DNA of 64,000 nucleotides from Lonicera japonica (GCA_021464415.1 CM038466.1:48235356-48299355), one strand, 5' to 3'; positions 44,996-57,122 are shown, numbered from the stretch's first letter. Notes: a model not told the origin generated them from the letters alone. Numbers and translations: made by a program.

Positions 44996-46990
44996 ATGCT
45001 TGTGTATTTATCTTTTCAGACTTATTATTTTGGACTTATAGTGTCAAACATTCATTGGCAGATTGGGTTAATGGATTTCAACGTTGAAGTTAGCTGTATG
45101 TTTTGCGAACTTGAGACCGTCTTCAACATTGTGATACCTTGTGCTTTCAAGTTATTTTTTGATATGATAAGGTCCATGTTTCCGCAGCTTTCCAACTCCC
45201 CTTTCAGTGTCAGATATACAATTCCTAGACATGATATGCACTCGATTAAATATGATATGGACATGGAGTACATGTTTGTAGTACTTACCCTTATTGAATC
45301 CAAAACAATTCATGTTAACATTGATGTTGATATGGTAGATAATACTTCATTGTCAGACGTTGCCATCTCTGTCGACCCTCTAGCAGTTTTTAAGCCAGAA
45401 TTTGATATTGTAGAATCATCGGCTCAACCTATGTTGCTGTCTAGAGTGGGGCAATTTTATAAGTCATGTTAACTAAAATATTCCTGGTGGTGTAGAAGTA
45501 TTTTGAAGGATGGTAAAGTTATATGCTATCGAGATTGGATTCACAGCCAGATTTAAGAAAAATGAATTTGGCCATGGTGCGCGCCTTTCTATTTCATTAC
45601 AATGGTAATTTTTGTATAAAGAAACTCAATAATGAGCAGACGTGCATTGGCAGATTTCAAGGAAGGCGCAATAAAATGATGACATCGAAGGTGGTGGCGG
45701 CGTCACTTACTTCTGATACAATAGCCAAATAGCCACATCTTCTTGTAAAAGACATTGTTCGTAAGTTCAAAGATTCTTATGGCGTTGAACTGCCATATTG
45801 GAATGCATGGTATGGTCGGGAAGTTGTTAGGACCGATCTCCATGGCGATGATGAAGATTCATACAAGATCCTAGTACGTTACTGTAAAAAGTTCATGGAG
45901 ACAAATCCCGAGAGTTTATGTTGCCTAGAGGGTTGATAATAAGAAATACCATTTCCAACGTTTATTCATATCTCCTGGAGGTTGCATTCAAGGTTTTCAA
46001 TGGTGTAGGCCTATGCTATGCCTAGATGCAACATTTCTCAAGCATAAATTTAAAGGAACTTTGATGGCAGCCACAACAAAAAATGGCGATGGTGGTAATA
46101 TTTAATTTTGTTTTTCATTTTTGACTGTGCTAATAAACTATTGTTGTATGTCTAATATATATTCATACCCTTAACTTTTATTGCTATGTTTGTTTAATAT
46201 CTCTTTGAAGGCATATACCCTCTATGTTATGTTGTGGTTGATGCTGAAAATAGGGACAATTGGGGTTGGTTCATTGATAGGTTGGTTGAAATTTTGATTC
46301 CACAACAAAAGATTGTTACGTTTATATCTAACAGGAATCAAGGATTACTGGACGATGTGAAACGTGTTTTTCCAATGTCACCGCATTCATATTGCTTGTT
46401 CCATCTCAAGAATAACTTACGTGCTAAGTTTCCAGGTGCTAAATTGCATGATGACAGGGAAAAACTAGTCAAACTATTCAACAAATGTGCATATGCATAC
46501 AAACCATTCTTTTTCAACAAGTACATTAATGAATTGCTTGCAAAAGGTAAAGAACATGTTGAAGAGTTTCTCCGTTATTTTTCGCCTATGCATTCGGCCA
46601 ATGCATTTTTCCCAGGACAGAGGTATGGTGAGATGAGTTCAAACATCGCAGAGTCATTCAGTCCTTTATCCAACACATGAGAAAATGTTGCTTATTTTAA
46701 ATAAGCAAAGTAGGAGTTGCTTTATGTGTCAAGCAGGTGACCTTTTGTTTGAGGTGTCAGACAAACGGATATTCTCAGTGAATCTAGCGGATCGCACGTG
46801 TTCTTGCGAAAAATGGAGGATAACGTGGCTTTATATGTGTTCATGCAGTGGTTGCTTTAGCTCAAATCGGAGGAAATGTTTATGATTATATTGACCCATA
46901 TTTACAGGTTAATAGCTTTCGCAAAGTTTATTTGTACCCAAAATACCCGGTCCCATCGCTTGATGAAGTTGAGCCACTTCAACCAGGTGA
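44996..46990 (+). pseudogene. Mutator-like (MULE) transposase, mudrA type
   Basis: Parts in order: an N-terminal domain (44996-45472); the MuDR DNA-binding region (about 45523-45730, FCIKKLNNEQTCIGRF); and the catalytic core. The core has LCLDATFLKHKFKGTLMAAT before an intron (46095-46210) and VVDAENRDNWGWFIDRL after it, then C-x2-H (YCLFHLKNNL). Next are a SWIM zinc finger (NLADRTCSCEKW, about 46770) and a conserved tail (GNVYDYIDPYL). The second catalytic Asp, normally in ISDR, is Asn here (FISNRNQGL). In-frame stops and shifts occur near 45480, 45732, 45937, 46680 and 46840. It would cut and insert element DNA, but this copy is surely inactive. Confidence 0.85.
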
Positions 46991-47306
46991 GATATGCCCA
47001 TTACCTCTGACTTTATATTTTAAAGTCTACGTCTTTTTAAGTTCTGCCATATTTGCATATACATGGATTTGATTATCTCGGATATCTTATTACCTTTCTT
47101 GTGCATGTCAATATAATCATATGATTTTCAGTTTCAAACACAATTCATACACAGTTGCAAATGAATTTATGTATTTATCCCCATAGTTTTATATTGAAAT
47201 ATACATAATAATGTAATGAAAACAAGTGGAAAATTTATTTAAATAAGTCATACAACAGATAAACTAAATAAATTAAGATTTGAAAAGTCATACAACAGTG
47301 TAAAAA

Positions 47307-47627
47307 CTAATCTTTACGGCCACTATCATCAGATTGATTTTGCACAGAGTTTGGGCTTGCGGGTTCCTGTGATTCTGCGTTGCTATGTTCCTCAGTGTTA
47401 TCAACGCTTGGACTGCTTCAGAGAAGGCGTTCTTCTATTACATCGTCCACTGGCATAGAATCCAGGTCTATCCAAAACACTTTTGAATCTCCACGACGTT
47501 TTTTCTTTTTACCCCCTTTTTTGTTAATTTCTTCATCGTTCGAGTCTTACTTGCCTGGATCGATGTCTTTATGTTCTTCAGCCGCGAGGAAATCTATAAT
47601 TTGATCAGTACTCAATTGACCATCCAT
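47307..47627 (-). pseudogene. unrecognised acidic/basic ORF remnant with two stops
   Basis: One frame of 107 codons reads MDGQLSTDQIIDFLAAEEHK, then a stop, then a lysine-rich GGKKKKRRGDSKVFWIDLD, a second stop and a Ser/Asn-rich end. The remaining frame is consistent, so it looks like a recently dead gene or the last exon of the second MULE gene, cut off from it by the LTR element. I do not know the family. Confidence 0.35.
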
Positions 47628-47840
47628 GTTCTTTTTTGGCATCAAGGTTTGGTTTCTAGGGTTCATTACTTATATGTTTCTACTTTAGGATCGAATATCC
47701 AATTTTTGACGGCGGTGTGAACGTCGGGCCTGTAGTTTAGATGTACTGCTCTCAATGTTGAGGAATTCATCATCTTTAGGCATTGTAATTAATTTGTTTT
47801 AAGTTATTAATTTATGGGTATGAGATCTGGGGTTAACTAG

Positions 47841-48662
47841 TGATGGGGTTAAATACTAATTTTACCATTGGCCTACAAAGGTAATTCAACATTTTTTACC
47901 TCCGGCAAAATTCTATTTTTACCCCCGGTAAAATTCCATTTTTACCCCCGGTAAAATCTCATTTTTACCTCCATACCTACCACATCTCACCTACCACACC
48001 TACCACATCTCACCTACCTCATTTACCTCCACAAAAAATTACATTTTTGCCCTTCTACCAAATTTACTTTTTTGCCATTCTCCATTTACCTATAAATACC
48101 TCCCACCATTCATTCATTTAACACACAACAAAAACACATCCTTCTTCTCATCCAACACCATCCTTCTCATCCAAGATCCATCCATCTCATCAAAGAGATA
48201 TAAAGCCATTGGCAATACAAATACAAGCCAATTCAAGAAGAAAGAGAAGGGTCTTATACTCTCTCTTTTCACACCCCCAAAAAATAGAAGGGTCATATAC
48301 TCTCTATTTTCATACCCCAAAAAATACCAACAATCCTTATACACTCTCTCTCATACACAATTTATTATTTATTCTATTGAAATATCTGTAATCCAAATTC
48401 TATACTTATAAATAGAATTAAGGAAATTATAGAGAGAGAAGTTGGTAGCTTGTATTATTATCCAAATTGATCGCCTTTGAGCTAATACAAAGAAAACACA
48501 TACAAAAGGAGGACGTATCACTGGAATAGCATAAGCGCTACCGGGGGAACCTACCTTAAAAAAAAAAGTCATGTGTTCATCATTGCGTCGCATTTATTTT
48601 TTATTCACCGATATTCGCTTATTGATTGGTTAATTATTTATTTCTAGATTTTGACACCATCA
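47841..48662 (+). repeat. 5' LTR of LBD-carrying element, copy 2
   Basis: It runs TGATGGGGTTAAATAC to TTGACACCATCA. It contains CTACCACACCT/CTACCACATCT microrepeats and a TATA box (48091-48098). Confidence 0.92.
48091..48098 (+). promoter_or_regulatory. TATA box of the LTR
   Basis: TATAAATA, in the element direction, conserved in all four LTRs of the family. Confidence 0.6.
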
Positions 48663-48663
48663 G

Positions 48664-48684
48664 TTGGCGGCGTCTATGGGAACG
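48664..48684 (+). other. primer binding site resembling tRNA-Asp, one more mismatch
   Basis: TTGGCGGCGTCTATGGGAAC begins one base after the LTR. Compared with copy 1 it has C to G at the seventh base and G to A in the middle. Confidence 0.65.
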
Positions 48685-48689
48685 ATAAG

Positions 48690-49320
48690 CTCTCTAAAGC
48701 TCTCTAAAGCTCTCGTTCTTTAGAAATTACAACTGAATTTTCAGTGAAAAACTTAAAATCCCGCGGGTCTACGTAGCTCAATATTTTTGGGGGCATAACT
48801 TCTAGCTCGGAACTCCAAATCATGCAATTCTGGAGTCCATTTTGGAGAAAATTTCAAGAGCTACAACTTTTGAGTTCATGCCGTTTTCAAATTCGGCCAT
48901 CTAGGGGTTAATAACTTCGATACAAACTTTCTGGAACGAAATCCCACGGGCCTACGGTGACTCAATATTATCAGGCGCGTAACTTTATGCTCAAAACTTC
49001 AAATCATGCCATTATGTAGTCCATTTTAGAGAAAATTTCAAGAGCTACAACTTTCCAGTTCAAGCCTTTTTCAAATTTGGCCATCTCGGGGTCTAAAACA
49101 GGGATACAAAGTTCCTGCTACAAAAAATACAAAAGTCTTGCACGCCTACGCTAGCTCAATATTTACGGGCACAAAATCATTCAAAAATTCAGTTACCCAA
49201 GGGGATAAAACCCAAAAGAAGAGATAAGTTATTTTTTGATAACTCATATATGATTTTTTTCTCTTTATTTTAATATATCTAAAGTTATATCATTTTCTTA
49301 CGATCAATAATCTTTATTGT
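48690..49320. repeat. tandem repeats next to the primer site, copy 2
   Basis: Units share ACTCCAAATCATGC, AGTCCATTTTGGAGAAAATT and CAAGAGCTACAACTTT, matching those of copy 1 at 31880-32493. Confidence 0.7.
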
Positions 49321-49559
49321 AGGTAAAATTGATGAGCTTCCAAAAAATTACAATTGAATGTAATTTTCATCAAGTTCGTCCGATAAGCCACAAAAAAGAA
49401 ATAAAAAAAATTTCAGCGGATATCAAACTTCCACAAAGCTGAATGCAATTTTGAAGTCTATCAGACAATAGCAGGACCACTTCAACCCAAAGAGACCTGG
49501 CTGAGAATGATCATCTACTGCTGCACCACTGGTCAGAGACCAAGATTTTGACGTTCCCT

Positions 49560-49930
49560 GGTAATAAATGAAAAAATTGTCAAAATTTGCCTAAGTCAGA
49601 AGAGGGTATGGCTCTACTCAAGACTTAGCAAAAAAGAACAAATTTTCCTTTTAAGAAACCCTAGTAATAAATGAGAAAATTGTCAAAATTTGCAGAAGTT
49701 AGAAGGGAGCAAGACTCTACTCAAAACTTAGCAATTTGCCTAAGTTAGAAGGGAGCAAGATTCTAGGGAGCAAGACTCTACTCAAAACTTAGCAAAAAGA
49801 ATAAATTTTCCTCTTAAGAAACCAAGGGCTTAAATGAGAAAATTGTCAGAATTTGTCTAAGTCAGAAGTGGGCATGCCTCTACTCAAGACTTAGCCAAAA
49901 AGAACAAATTTTCCTTTTAAGAAACCAAGG
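49560..49930. repeat. tandem duplications present only in copy 2
   Basis: Three to four units contain AATAAATGAGAAAATTGTCA, AGAAGGGAGCAAGACTCTAC and AACAAATTTTCCTTTTAAG. Copy 1 has one such unit (about 31535-31640). Confidence 0.75.
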
Positions 49931-50037
49931 ACTTCGAAAAAATTGCTATCAACATATAAGGGCCATGCTTTAAACAATTACAAGTGGAACATCTTTGGAA
50001 CATTTTTTACAAAACCCCCACTAGAGATACACATTAT

Positions 50038-50868
50038 CTAGTCACTCAGAAAAGGCTGAAGAATTTGAAGATCATCAGCACCAAAATTCAAAATAGTACT
50101 TAAATCAGAAGAAGAATAATCATAAAAATCATGGCGAATATTCCCTAAAGCTGTCCAGTCAGGGCCCGTTGTTTCGGCAAAATATGCAACAAAATCATCT
50201 AGCGAAGATTGCAATAAAAAACCTTCCGAGGCAACCTGGTAAACGGAGTCCAAGGTAGCCTGGTCATAGGACGGATTCTGAAATGACGGCAAATTCACTT
50301 CAGTCAGAAAAGCCCCGTCTTCTATAAGATTCACGATAGGTGGAGAGATCTCAGGTACAATCTCTTATGCCGACATAAGGAGCCTTAAAAAACTTCCGAG
50401 AGTATGTTCTGGAAGATTCATGGCAGTCGGAATAATAGTAGGCATGTTATTTTCTGCCGACAAAGGGAACCTCGAAGAACTTCCAGGAGGAGCAAAGGAG
50501 CATAACGGGTTAACACATGAAGACCCCCTTTCTAATCGAGCCTCTAATGCCGTCACCCGTGCCTGTAACTCTTCCACCTTCTGTTCAAGAGAAGCAAGGA
50601 GAGTAGTACAGCCTCTAATGGGATTTTTGATTCTTGCCGTGGCTTCAAGAAGATATGAATTGAAAGTCTCAAGACGCCGATCTTCGGGGACATTTTGCAA
50701 AAATGATGCAACATTCCTCACCCCAAAAACAGTGAAGATTGTGTGATAATCTTGACGATCAATCACATTTCGAAAAAATTTGGCGTATTCATAAGATAGA
50801 GGACATCTCTTGTGGCTATAAGCGCAAGCCACACATGGAGGACCTGTAAAACGGTGAGTGTTTGACAT
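50038..50868 (-). pseudogene. LOB-domain gene of copy 2, one in-frame stop
   Basis: Same length and frame as the ORF in copy 1, at roughly 80 percent residue identity by eye. The whole 277-codon frame is kept except one TAA after LRLLMSA (about codon 168), where the two copies also differ by one codon. In the C-block the fourth cysteine is Tyr (CPLSY), so the zinc-binding motif is broken. The GAS block and coiled coil are well conserved (FGVRNVASFLQ, KVEELQARVTALEARL). Product: a truncated LOB domain if translated. It is antisense to the retrotransposon, as in copy 1. Confidence 0.85.
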
Positions 50869-50929
50869 TATCTTGGTTTATTGTTGTAAGAGAAACTGTA
50901 TTACAAAAGAGAGAAATGATGTTGGAAGA

Positions 50930-51225
50930 AAGGGATGGTGATGGAAGAAATGAATTGGGTCTTGAGGAAGATGAAGAGGGAGAAGAAGATGAAGAGGAAG
51001 AAGGGAGAAGGGAAAGCTATCTGAAAAGGGGAGAGAGAGAGAGAGGAGCCTCCGACAGGGAGGATCTAAAAAACAATCCGCTGAAAGGGGCCGAAAAATC
51101 GGCCGAAAGGGGCCGACAAAAAAAAAGAAAAAGAAAAGAAAGGTGCAAAAAAAAAAAGAAAAAAAAGAAAAGAAAGGTGCAAAAAAAAAGAAAAGAAAAA
51201 AGAAAATATATATATGCGTATATGA
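50930..51225 (-). promoter_or_regulatory. pyrimidine-rich leader of the copy 2 LOB-domain gene
   Basis: On the plus strand this is GA-rich (AAGAAAAGAAAGGTGC repeats). On the minus strand it is the counterpart of 30225-30611. The Lys/Glu-rich frame read through it is a composition artefact. Confidence 0.4.
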
Positions 51226-51269
51226 AATAAAAAGTTGGAAAATGCCCGAGTAGAATCAAATTATTTATG

Positions 51270-51530
51270 ACCAAAAGTATAACGAGCTTTACATATTAAT
51301 GTCCCAAGCTCTACGACTTGCATCCAATGTCTAACGAGTTCTACACATTGATGTTTCGAGCTCAACGACTAGCATCCGAGATCTAGCTTCCTTGAATTAA
51401 GACTCGAGATCAACGTCTAGCCAGCCTTACACAATGATGTTCTGAAACTCTAAGACTAATGGTCAAAGTCTAGCTAGCTTTACACGTTAATGTTCCGAGC
51501 TCTACAAACTTATGGTCAAGGGCTAACGAA
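51270..51530. repeat. tandem repeats near the purine tract, copy 2
   Basis: Units share CTCAACGACTAGCATCCGAG, GAGATCAACGTCTAGCCAGC and ACACAATGATGTTC, matching 29780-30170 of copy 1. Confidence 0.7.
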
Positions 51531-51770
51531 GCCCTACACATCGGTTATTCGAGCTCGCCCCATGATTATCTTCCTCGACAAGTTTTCGCTCTCACGCTTC
51601 AGCTTTGAAAAAGATTTGTAATAAAGGCAAAAGACCTAACACAGACATTAAATTGTCGACCTTGTTCACCTACGAAGGATTCGGGCCTAAGACATCACGA
51701 ACACCAGAGCTACTACTAGCTCCCGGGTTGAAAGATATCATCACCAATCAGCTCATCCTAGCTAAATGAT

Positions 51771-51785
51771 AAGGATAGGGGGCAA
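51771..51785 (+). other. polypurine tract, copy 2
   Basis: AAGGATAGGGGGCAA immediately before the 3' LTR. Confidence 0.8.
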
Positions 51786-51786
51786 T

Positions 51787-52602
51787 TGATGGGGTTAAAT
51801 ACTAATTTTACCATTGGCCTACAAAGGTAATTCAACATTTTTTACCTCCGGCAAAATTCTATTTTTACCCCCGGCAAAATTCTATTTTTACCCCCGATAA
51901 AATCTCATTTTTACCTCCATACCTACCACATCTCACCTACTACACCTACCACACCTCACCTACCTCCACAAAAAATTACCTTTTTGCCCTTCATTTTTAC
52001 CAAATTTACTTTTTTTTCATTCTCCATTTACCTATAAATACCTCCCACCATTCATTCATTCAACACACAACAAAAACACATCCTTCTTCTCATCTAACAC
52101 CATCCTTCTCATCCAAGATCCATCCATCTCATCAAAGAGATATAAAGCCATTGGCAATACAAATACAAGCCAATTCAAGAAGAAATAGAAGGGTCTTATA
52201 CTCTCTCTTTTCACACCCCCAAAAAATAGAAGGATCATATACTCTCTATTTTCATACCCCAGAAAATACCAACAACCCTTATACACTCTCTCTCATACAT
52301 AGTTTATTATTTATTCTGTTGAAATATCTGTAATCCTAATTCTATACTTATAAATAGAATTAAGAAAATTATAGAGAGAAAAGTTGGTAGCTTGTATTAT
52401 TATCCAAATTGATCGCCTTTGAGCTAATACAAAGCAAGCGCACACAAAAGAAGGACGTACCACTGGAATAGCATAAGCGTTATCGGGGGAACCTACCTTA
52501 AAAAAAAGTCATGTGTTCATCATTGCGCCGCATTTATTTTTTATTCATCGATATTCGCTTATTGATTGGTTAATTATCTATTTCTAGATTTTGACACCAT
52601 CA
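51787..52602 (+). repeat. 3' LTR of LBD-carrying element, copy 2
   Basis: 816 bp, TGATGGGGTT to CACCATCA. It closely matches 47841-48662 apart from small deletions around 51960 and point changes. Confidence 0.92.
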
Positions 52603-53670
52603 AGTAGTATTTATAGTTCTTGTAAGTTTATTTAGAAAAGGCAGTTGGGCACAAAAAATGAACCCTCGACATAACGGCTATATTTAAACTGTCAATAATT
52701 GTTACCTCTGAAGTCTTGAAATTTAGATAATGACTTATAATTATTATATTATATATTCATATATCCAGATTATGATATGGCATGATCCATATTGTTTTAT
52801 TACCCATACTACAAACAATAGAGAATATTTAGATATCCAATCATTGTAAACATTATATGAAATCGATTATAATCCCACAAAACAAATTGTAAAGATATCA
52901 TCATTGCATCATTTATCTGATACAATTATTGAAGTTATATAAAAGCAAACCATAGGAAATAGTGATCATTATTCCCAAATGATTTATTGTTAACTATTTC
53001 TAATGATAAAATACTAAAATTCTAATGCAACTGGATAAGATGCCATCTAACTAACTACTTCTTAACAGTTAGTTTGAATGGGTCAATCGCATCCGTGTTA
53101 TTCAAGAAGTCTCAATGACTTTAGCCCACATCTGGTGCATCGTAGTCTTTTTGAATTTCTTCTCAATTGGCATCCAGAAAGCTAGTTGTTTCATGTAATA
53201 TAGCATTGTGTGAACACCTCATTTTGCGACCCCCGCAAGAATTCCAAACTTTAGAAAAATGAGCACACATGCATGCATGAGCATTCCTAGATACATGCAT
53301 ACCATATACATGTGATACAGATCAAAGAAGGAAGCCGAAACGATACCCGGATGAGAAGTTACGAGAATTACCGGAAACTGCTGAAATCAAAAACTGTCAA
53401 AACCCCTGAAAACTTGTGAAAGGAGATTTTACCATTTTTGATTAGCCTCAAACTTTGAGGATTGTTAGACATTACCATAAGGAGCAGCATACTCAAAAAT
53501 CAACTCAATCCAACGGTCGTATTTTTGAGAATTCAGAAAATCAGAAGTTCACTCAGGGTAATCAAAAAAGAACCTTCTTGAAGTCCAAATGATCTCAAGT
53601 TTGGTCATTATATAGGTCTTGTTATGGGGAAGAACATATCCAAAATTCATATTTATCGGACATGGGATCA
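52603..53670. other. non-coding DNA with a possible LTR fragment
   Basis: From 53209 the sequence TGTGAACACCTCATTTTGCG resembles the start of a Ty3-type LTR and may run to about 53662. No partner, primer site or flanking duplication was found. It abuts the end of the coiled-coil frame of the MULE gene. Confidence 0.3.
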
Positions 53671-56600
53671 TTAAGAATTAATTCGTTTATCGCGCATTAT
53701 CTTTGCAGCCTCCCTTAGCGATTCATTCATACGTTTTTGTTCATTCAATTTTGCATTGAAATCCTTGAATTTGTCATGAAACTCGTTTTCATTTTTAATA
53801 TTTGACTCCCTAAACACATCAAGTTGTTCTTGACAAACATCCAATAATGTTTGCTTCTCATTCAATTTGAATTGATACATCTCCGCATTCCTCATACTGT
53901 GTATTAACTCATTTTCAAAATAGATTGAATGACCAATACCACTAGCACTTTCGAATTGTTTCACGGTTTCTTGAGTTAATATCTCAAATGAAGGGAGGTC
54001 AGATGTTTCTTTTAATTTCCTGCCCTGTGCAAGTGAAGTTTCAAAAACATTGATCTTAGCTGGGACTACCTCATTTTCTCTAGTAGCCAGCTGGGCACGT
54101 GTTGATTCAAGTTCACGACGAAGCTTCTGGTTATCATCGTGTATTTTCAATTCCCTTGTTTTCTCTTTATCAAACTCAAAATTAAGCTTCCTTAATCGCA
54201 TGTACGAGTTCTTTGAACACTTTTCCCAATAATCGGATTTTGATTTTTTTCCTTTATTTGGATTTCTGCCTTTGTAGCTCGATCACTCAAAATAATGTTT
54301 TTGCTCAAAAGATCTTTCTTGTCATACTCTAGTTCGCGCACTATGAAACATCTAACGATGGTACAAACCTCAATCTATGTTGTGGTGTGTTGTGACATTC
54401 TTGCAGTGTATGTGCGTTCCTTTCGTTGCCTTCCTGATCATGGTCGTCCTGCTCATTTATTTCTGGGTGAAAGTTTTCTTTACGTTATGGATTCTGATCC
54501 ATATGAAGGGAACCATCAATAAATTATTTTGGCCGTGAAGATAGATATGGCACTTCACTAGTCATATGGTTAATCTTCTCCTCGGTATTTTCCCCACTTT
54601 TAGGTGCTTCCCCACCTTAAAACTTGTTTAAATCAGCTGATTTCGGAGACACATTATATGGATTGACCGGTGTTGTTTCCACGTCCTCCTTACCATCGTC
54701 ACTGTCACTTATATAATGCTTCTTCAATTGATCGTGTAGTGGCACAGTTTTCCTCGAAATAATTTTTATCCAGCCAGACTTCGGTTCTGTCTTCGGTTTA
54801 CCATGTTTTTCATTTTTATCTCTCCGGTTGTCATCCGATTTATGTTGTGTTGATTTGTAAGTTTTTTCAGGTGTCATTCTAATCTTCGAAGTATCATCTT
54901 CCAGTTCTCCATTTAACACATCTTGCTTGTCAGGACTGTTATCATGATTTAACTTTCTTAGCATTCTGCGTGATTTATTGCCAATATTCGTTTAATCTTA
55001 TCTGATCCTTCATTTGCTTTTTTTTTTTTTTTCAAAAATTGGTTCTTCACCCCTGAATACATCAAATGCTGATTTCGCAGGAGATGAGGTAGCACTGACA
55101 TAATCCTTCTTAAGTGGCGAAAATGGTACAGATTCCACGTCATCATCAAACACGAAATTCTTGGTGCGGGGAATACTTCTTTCTGGCAAAACTGATGAAG
55201 AACTCTTGTGGAAGTCTTCCTCTGAATAAGTACTTTGTTTTTCACGACTTCCACACTCCTTTATATTCATATCATCATCCTCGCTTGTCGAATGATAATC
55301 ATTATCTGACACATTACATGCTTTATTCTGCTTGAAGGTGTTAATAGTGTCATAAGATATATTAATCGACTCAATGATCTTGTAACAAATTAATATATTT
55401 GTACAAAGACATTTTCACTACGTATGAACAGCTTAATAGTTCAATAGATATTCATTATGTAATACCTTAAAAAAGTCTGGTATTTTAGATCCATGTTTCT
55501 TTAGTGATCCTTTTGCACAGTGTTTGCAGTCCACTTTTACTTTTTTTTTTTAGGTATCGACTTCGTTGTTCCTTGTTCATGCACATCAAAATTTCTCTTT
55601 CTCTTTCGAACTGTGTATATCTTGTCTAACTCATTGCTCGAATCTGTATAGTCTATTAGTCGAGCATTCCAGGGGGACTTCGACTGCATTTATTATATTA
55701 AATTATTTATAAATTATGTCCTAAAAGTTCATTCTATATATACAATAGTTATTGTAATAAAATTAATATATGGAATACAAATTATGAAACAATGTCATTT
55801 ACAATAGCATCATCAAAATTTACATTTGATAATGCAGCTGTAAGTTTTGACAGGTCCCAATGCAAGAAACGCGGCTCCATGTTTGTTCTGTCCTTGATTG
55901 GTTTAATGATATTGGTTACCTCACACAGCCAAAACTATAAAATTGTATCGTTTTAGTACCCACAATTAGGTGATATTTGTGTAAAACAACGAATTTAATT
56001 GCTATTTACCAGTAGAATTATTGTGCATCCTGTGACAGCAGTCAGTCATCGCTGCTTCTTTGAAATGTCATCCACGAGCCAATCAAGAATGGCTTGCGCC
56101 CAGTTGTAACTAGCCATCTTCTCAATATCTCCAACGATATTCACGATGTACCATTTTATGGAAATTCTAGTATTTGCAAATAATAGCGAGTTACATAAAT
56201 AAAGACATATTAGCGAAATCGTGTCTCGGACGTCATTCTCATTCTTGCTCATAATAACATCTTTCATAGTACTAGTTATCTTAGCCAAAAAGAGTTGATG
56301 CAAACCATTGAAATACCGTTTTGCCGAAAGAGTGCTCTAGTTGTTGGTGGGTGTGGATAGTTAACCTCTCGCCTTCACATGGTAGTCCTAGTATTTGAGA
56401 AACTTGTTTTGTTTCAAATTTTACTACCTGTCCTCCAATTCGGAACGCATTTATCTTAATGTCATAACGCTGAATTAGTTTCGCTAGAAGCTTACCAGAC
56501 TTGTGATATAGCTTCTCATTCAGAAGGTTTGCTTTGTATGCTGAGTATAAGTTCCAGAACGAAGTTATGCGTAGAAGGTTCTTATGTCAAAGTCCAATCC

Positions 56601-57122
56601 TTTTCTTATTAACATTAAGAGTAAACATCAATTTTAAGAATGACACCAACGACGACCTGTATTGGTCGAATTTTACGATATTTTGACCTTCATCTTGCGT
56701 TACAAAACACATGGACATAAAGCTCATACAAAGATAAGATTTTGTAAAAGAAACCAAAATGTTAAGTACAATTAAATATTTTTACTTATACCTCACATTG
56801 AAAATCTCTTTGTTCCGTGTTTTGTTTCTTCGTTTTCTTGCCTCTTTCATCATATACTTTATTTTTCTTGGAGTTGCTCACCTTTTCTTTTCCTTTACCC
56901 CTTGTCTTTGTGTCCGATCTAGCAACAATATATTTAATTGTATATCATTTTCAATTCCTTAAAGTATTTAGGTTTGTAACAACAACGTCTATACCACGTA
57001 ATAAGAATTAGTCAATATGTAAATCATGAGAATTAGTCAATACGTAAATCTACCTTGTTCACATCTATATGATTCTGTGGACTCTTGCAGGTTTTCATCT
57101 GGTCTGATTTTGCTATCTGTCA
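53671..57122 (-). pseudogene. second MULE gene: basic region, plant-mobile-domain-like core, coiled coil
   Basis: Exon-like pieces run right to left: MTDSKIRPDENLQE (57122-57051, donor follows); a Lys-rich part (about 56921-56796, GKKTKKQ); and FRIGGQVVKFETKQVSQILG with LPCEGERLTI (about 56470-56360). Next come ISLICLYLCNSLLFANTR and MASYNWAQAILDWLVDDI, and, after an intron (about 56015-55934), WLCEVTNIIKPI with PRFLHWDLSKL. Then a long acidic/Ser-rich part (55312-54617) and a coiled coil (54201-53671). The core resembles the plant mobile domain/DUF1985 group often linked to MULEs and other transposons; its exact role is unknown. Frameshifts near 56300 and 56065 and a stop near 56594 show decay. 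The Ulp1-like protease found in some related genes was not seen. Confidence 0.55.

Larger units (their letters stand above)
47841..52602 (+). mobile_element. complete non-autonomous LTR retrotransposon carrying an antisense LOB-domain gene, copy 2
   Basis: The LTRs lie at 47841-48662 and 51787-52602. The flanks are ACTAG (47836-47840) and AGTAG (52603-52607), a 5-bp duplication with one change. A primer site follows the left LTR and a purine tract precedes the right LTR, so the element reads rightward. The interior is homologous to copy 1 throughout and likewise lacks gag and pol. The LOB-domain gene is again on the opposite strand. It sits inside the MULE. Confidence 0.9.
44990..57122. mobile_element. 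decayed MULE with two convergent genes, split by an LTR element
   Basis: A mudrA-type transposase gene (44996-46990, +) and a second gene (53671-57122, -) point toward each other, as in MuDR. The LTR element at 47841-52602, with its own flanking duplication, lies between them. The termini were not identified, so the limits given are those of the genes. Confidence 0.6.

Noticed and set aside
46338..46526. 62-codon minus frame
   Set aside because: Shadow of the MULE catalytic core on the opposite strand.
50862..51230. 122-codon Lys/Glu/Arg-rich frame on the plus strand
   Set aside because: It comes from the purine-rich complement of the conserved leader; the composition explains the lack of stops. 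The frames at 30167-30612 have the same cause.
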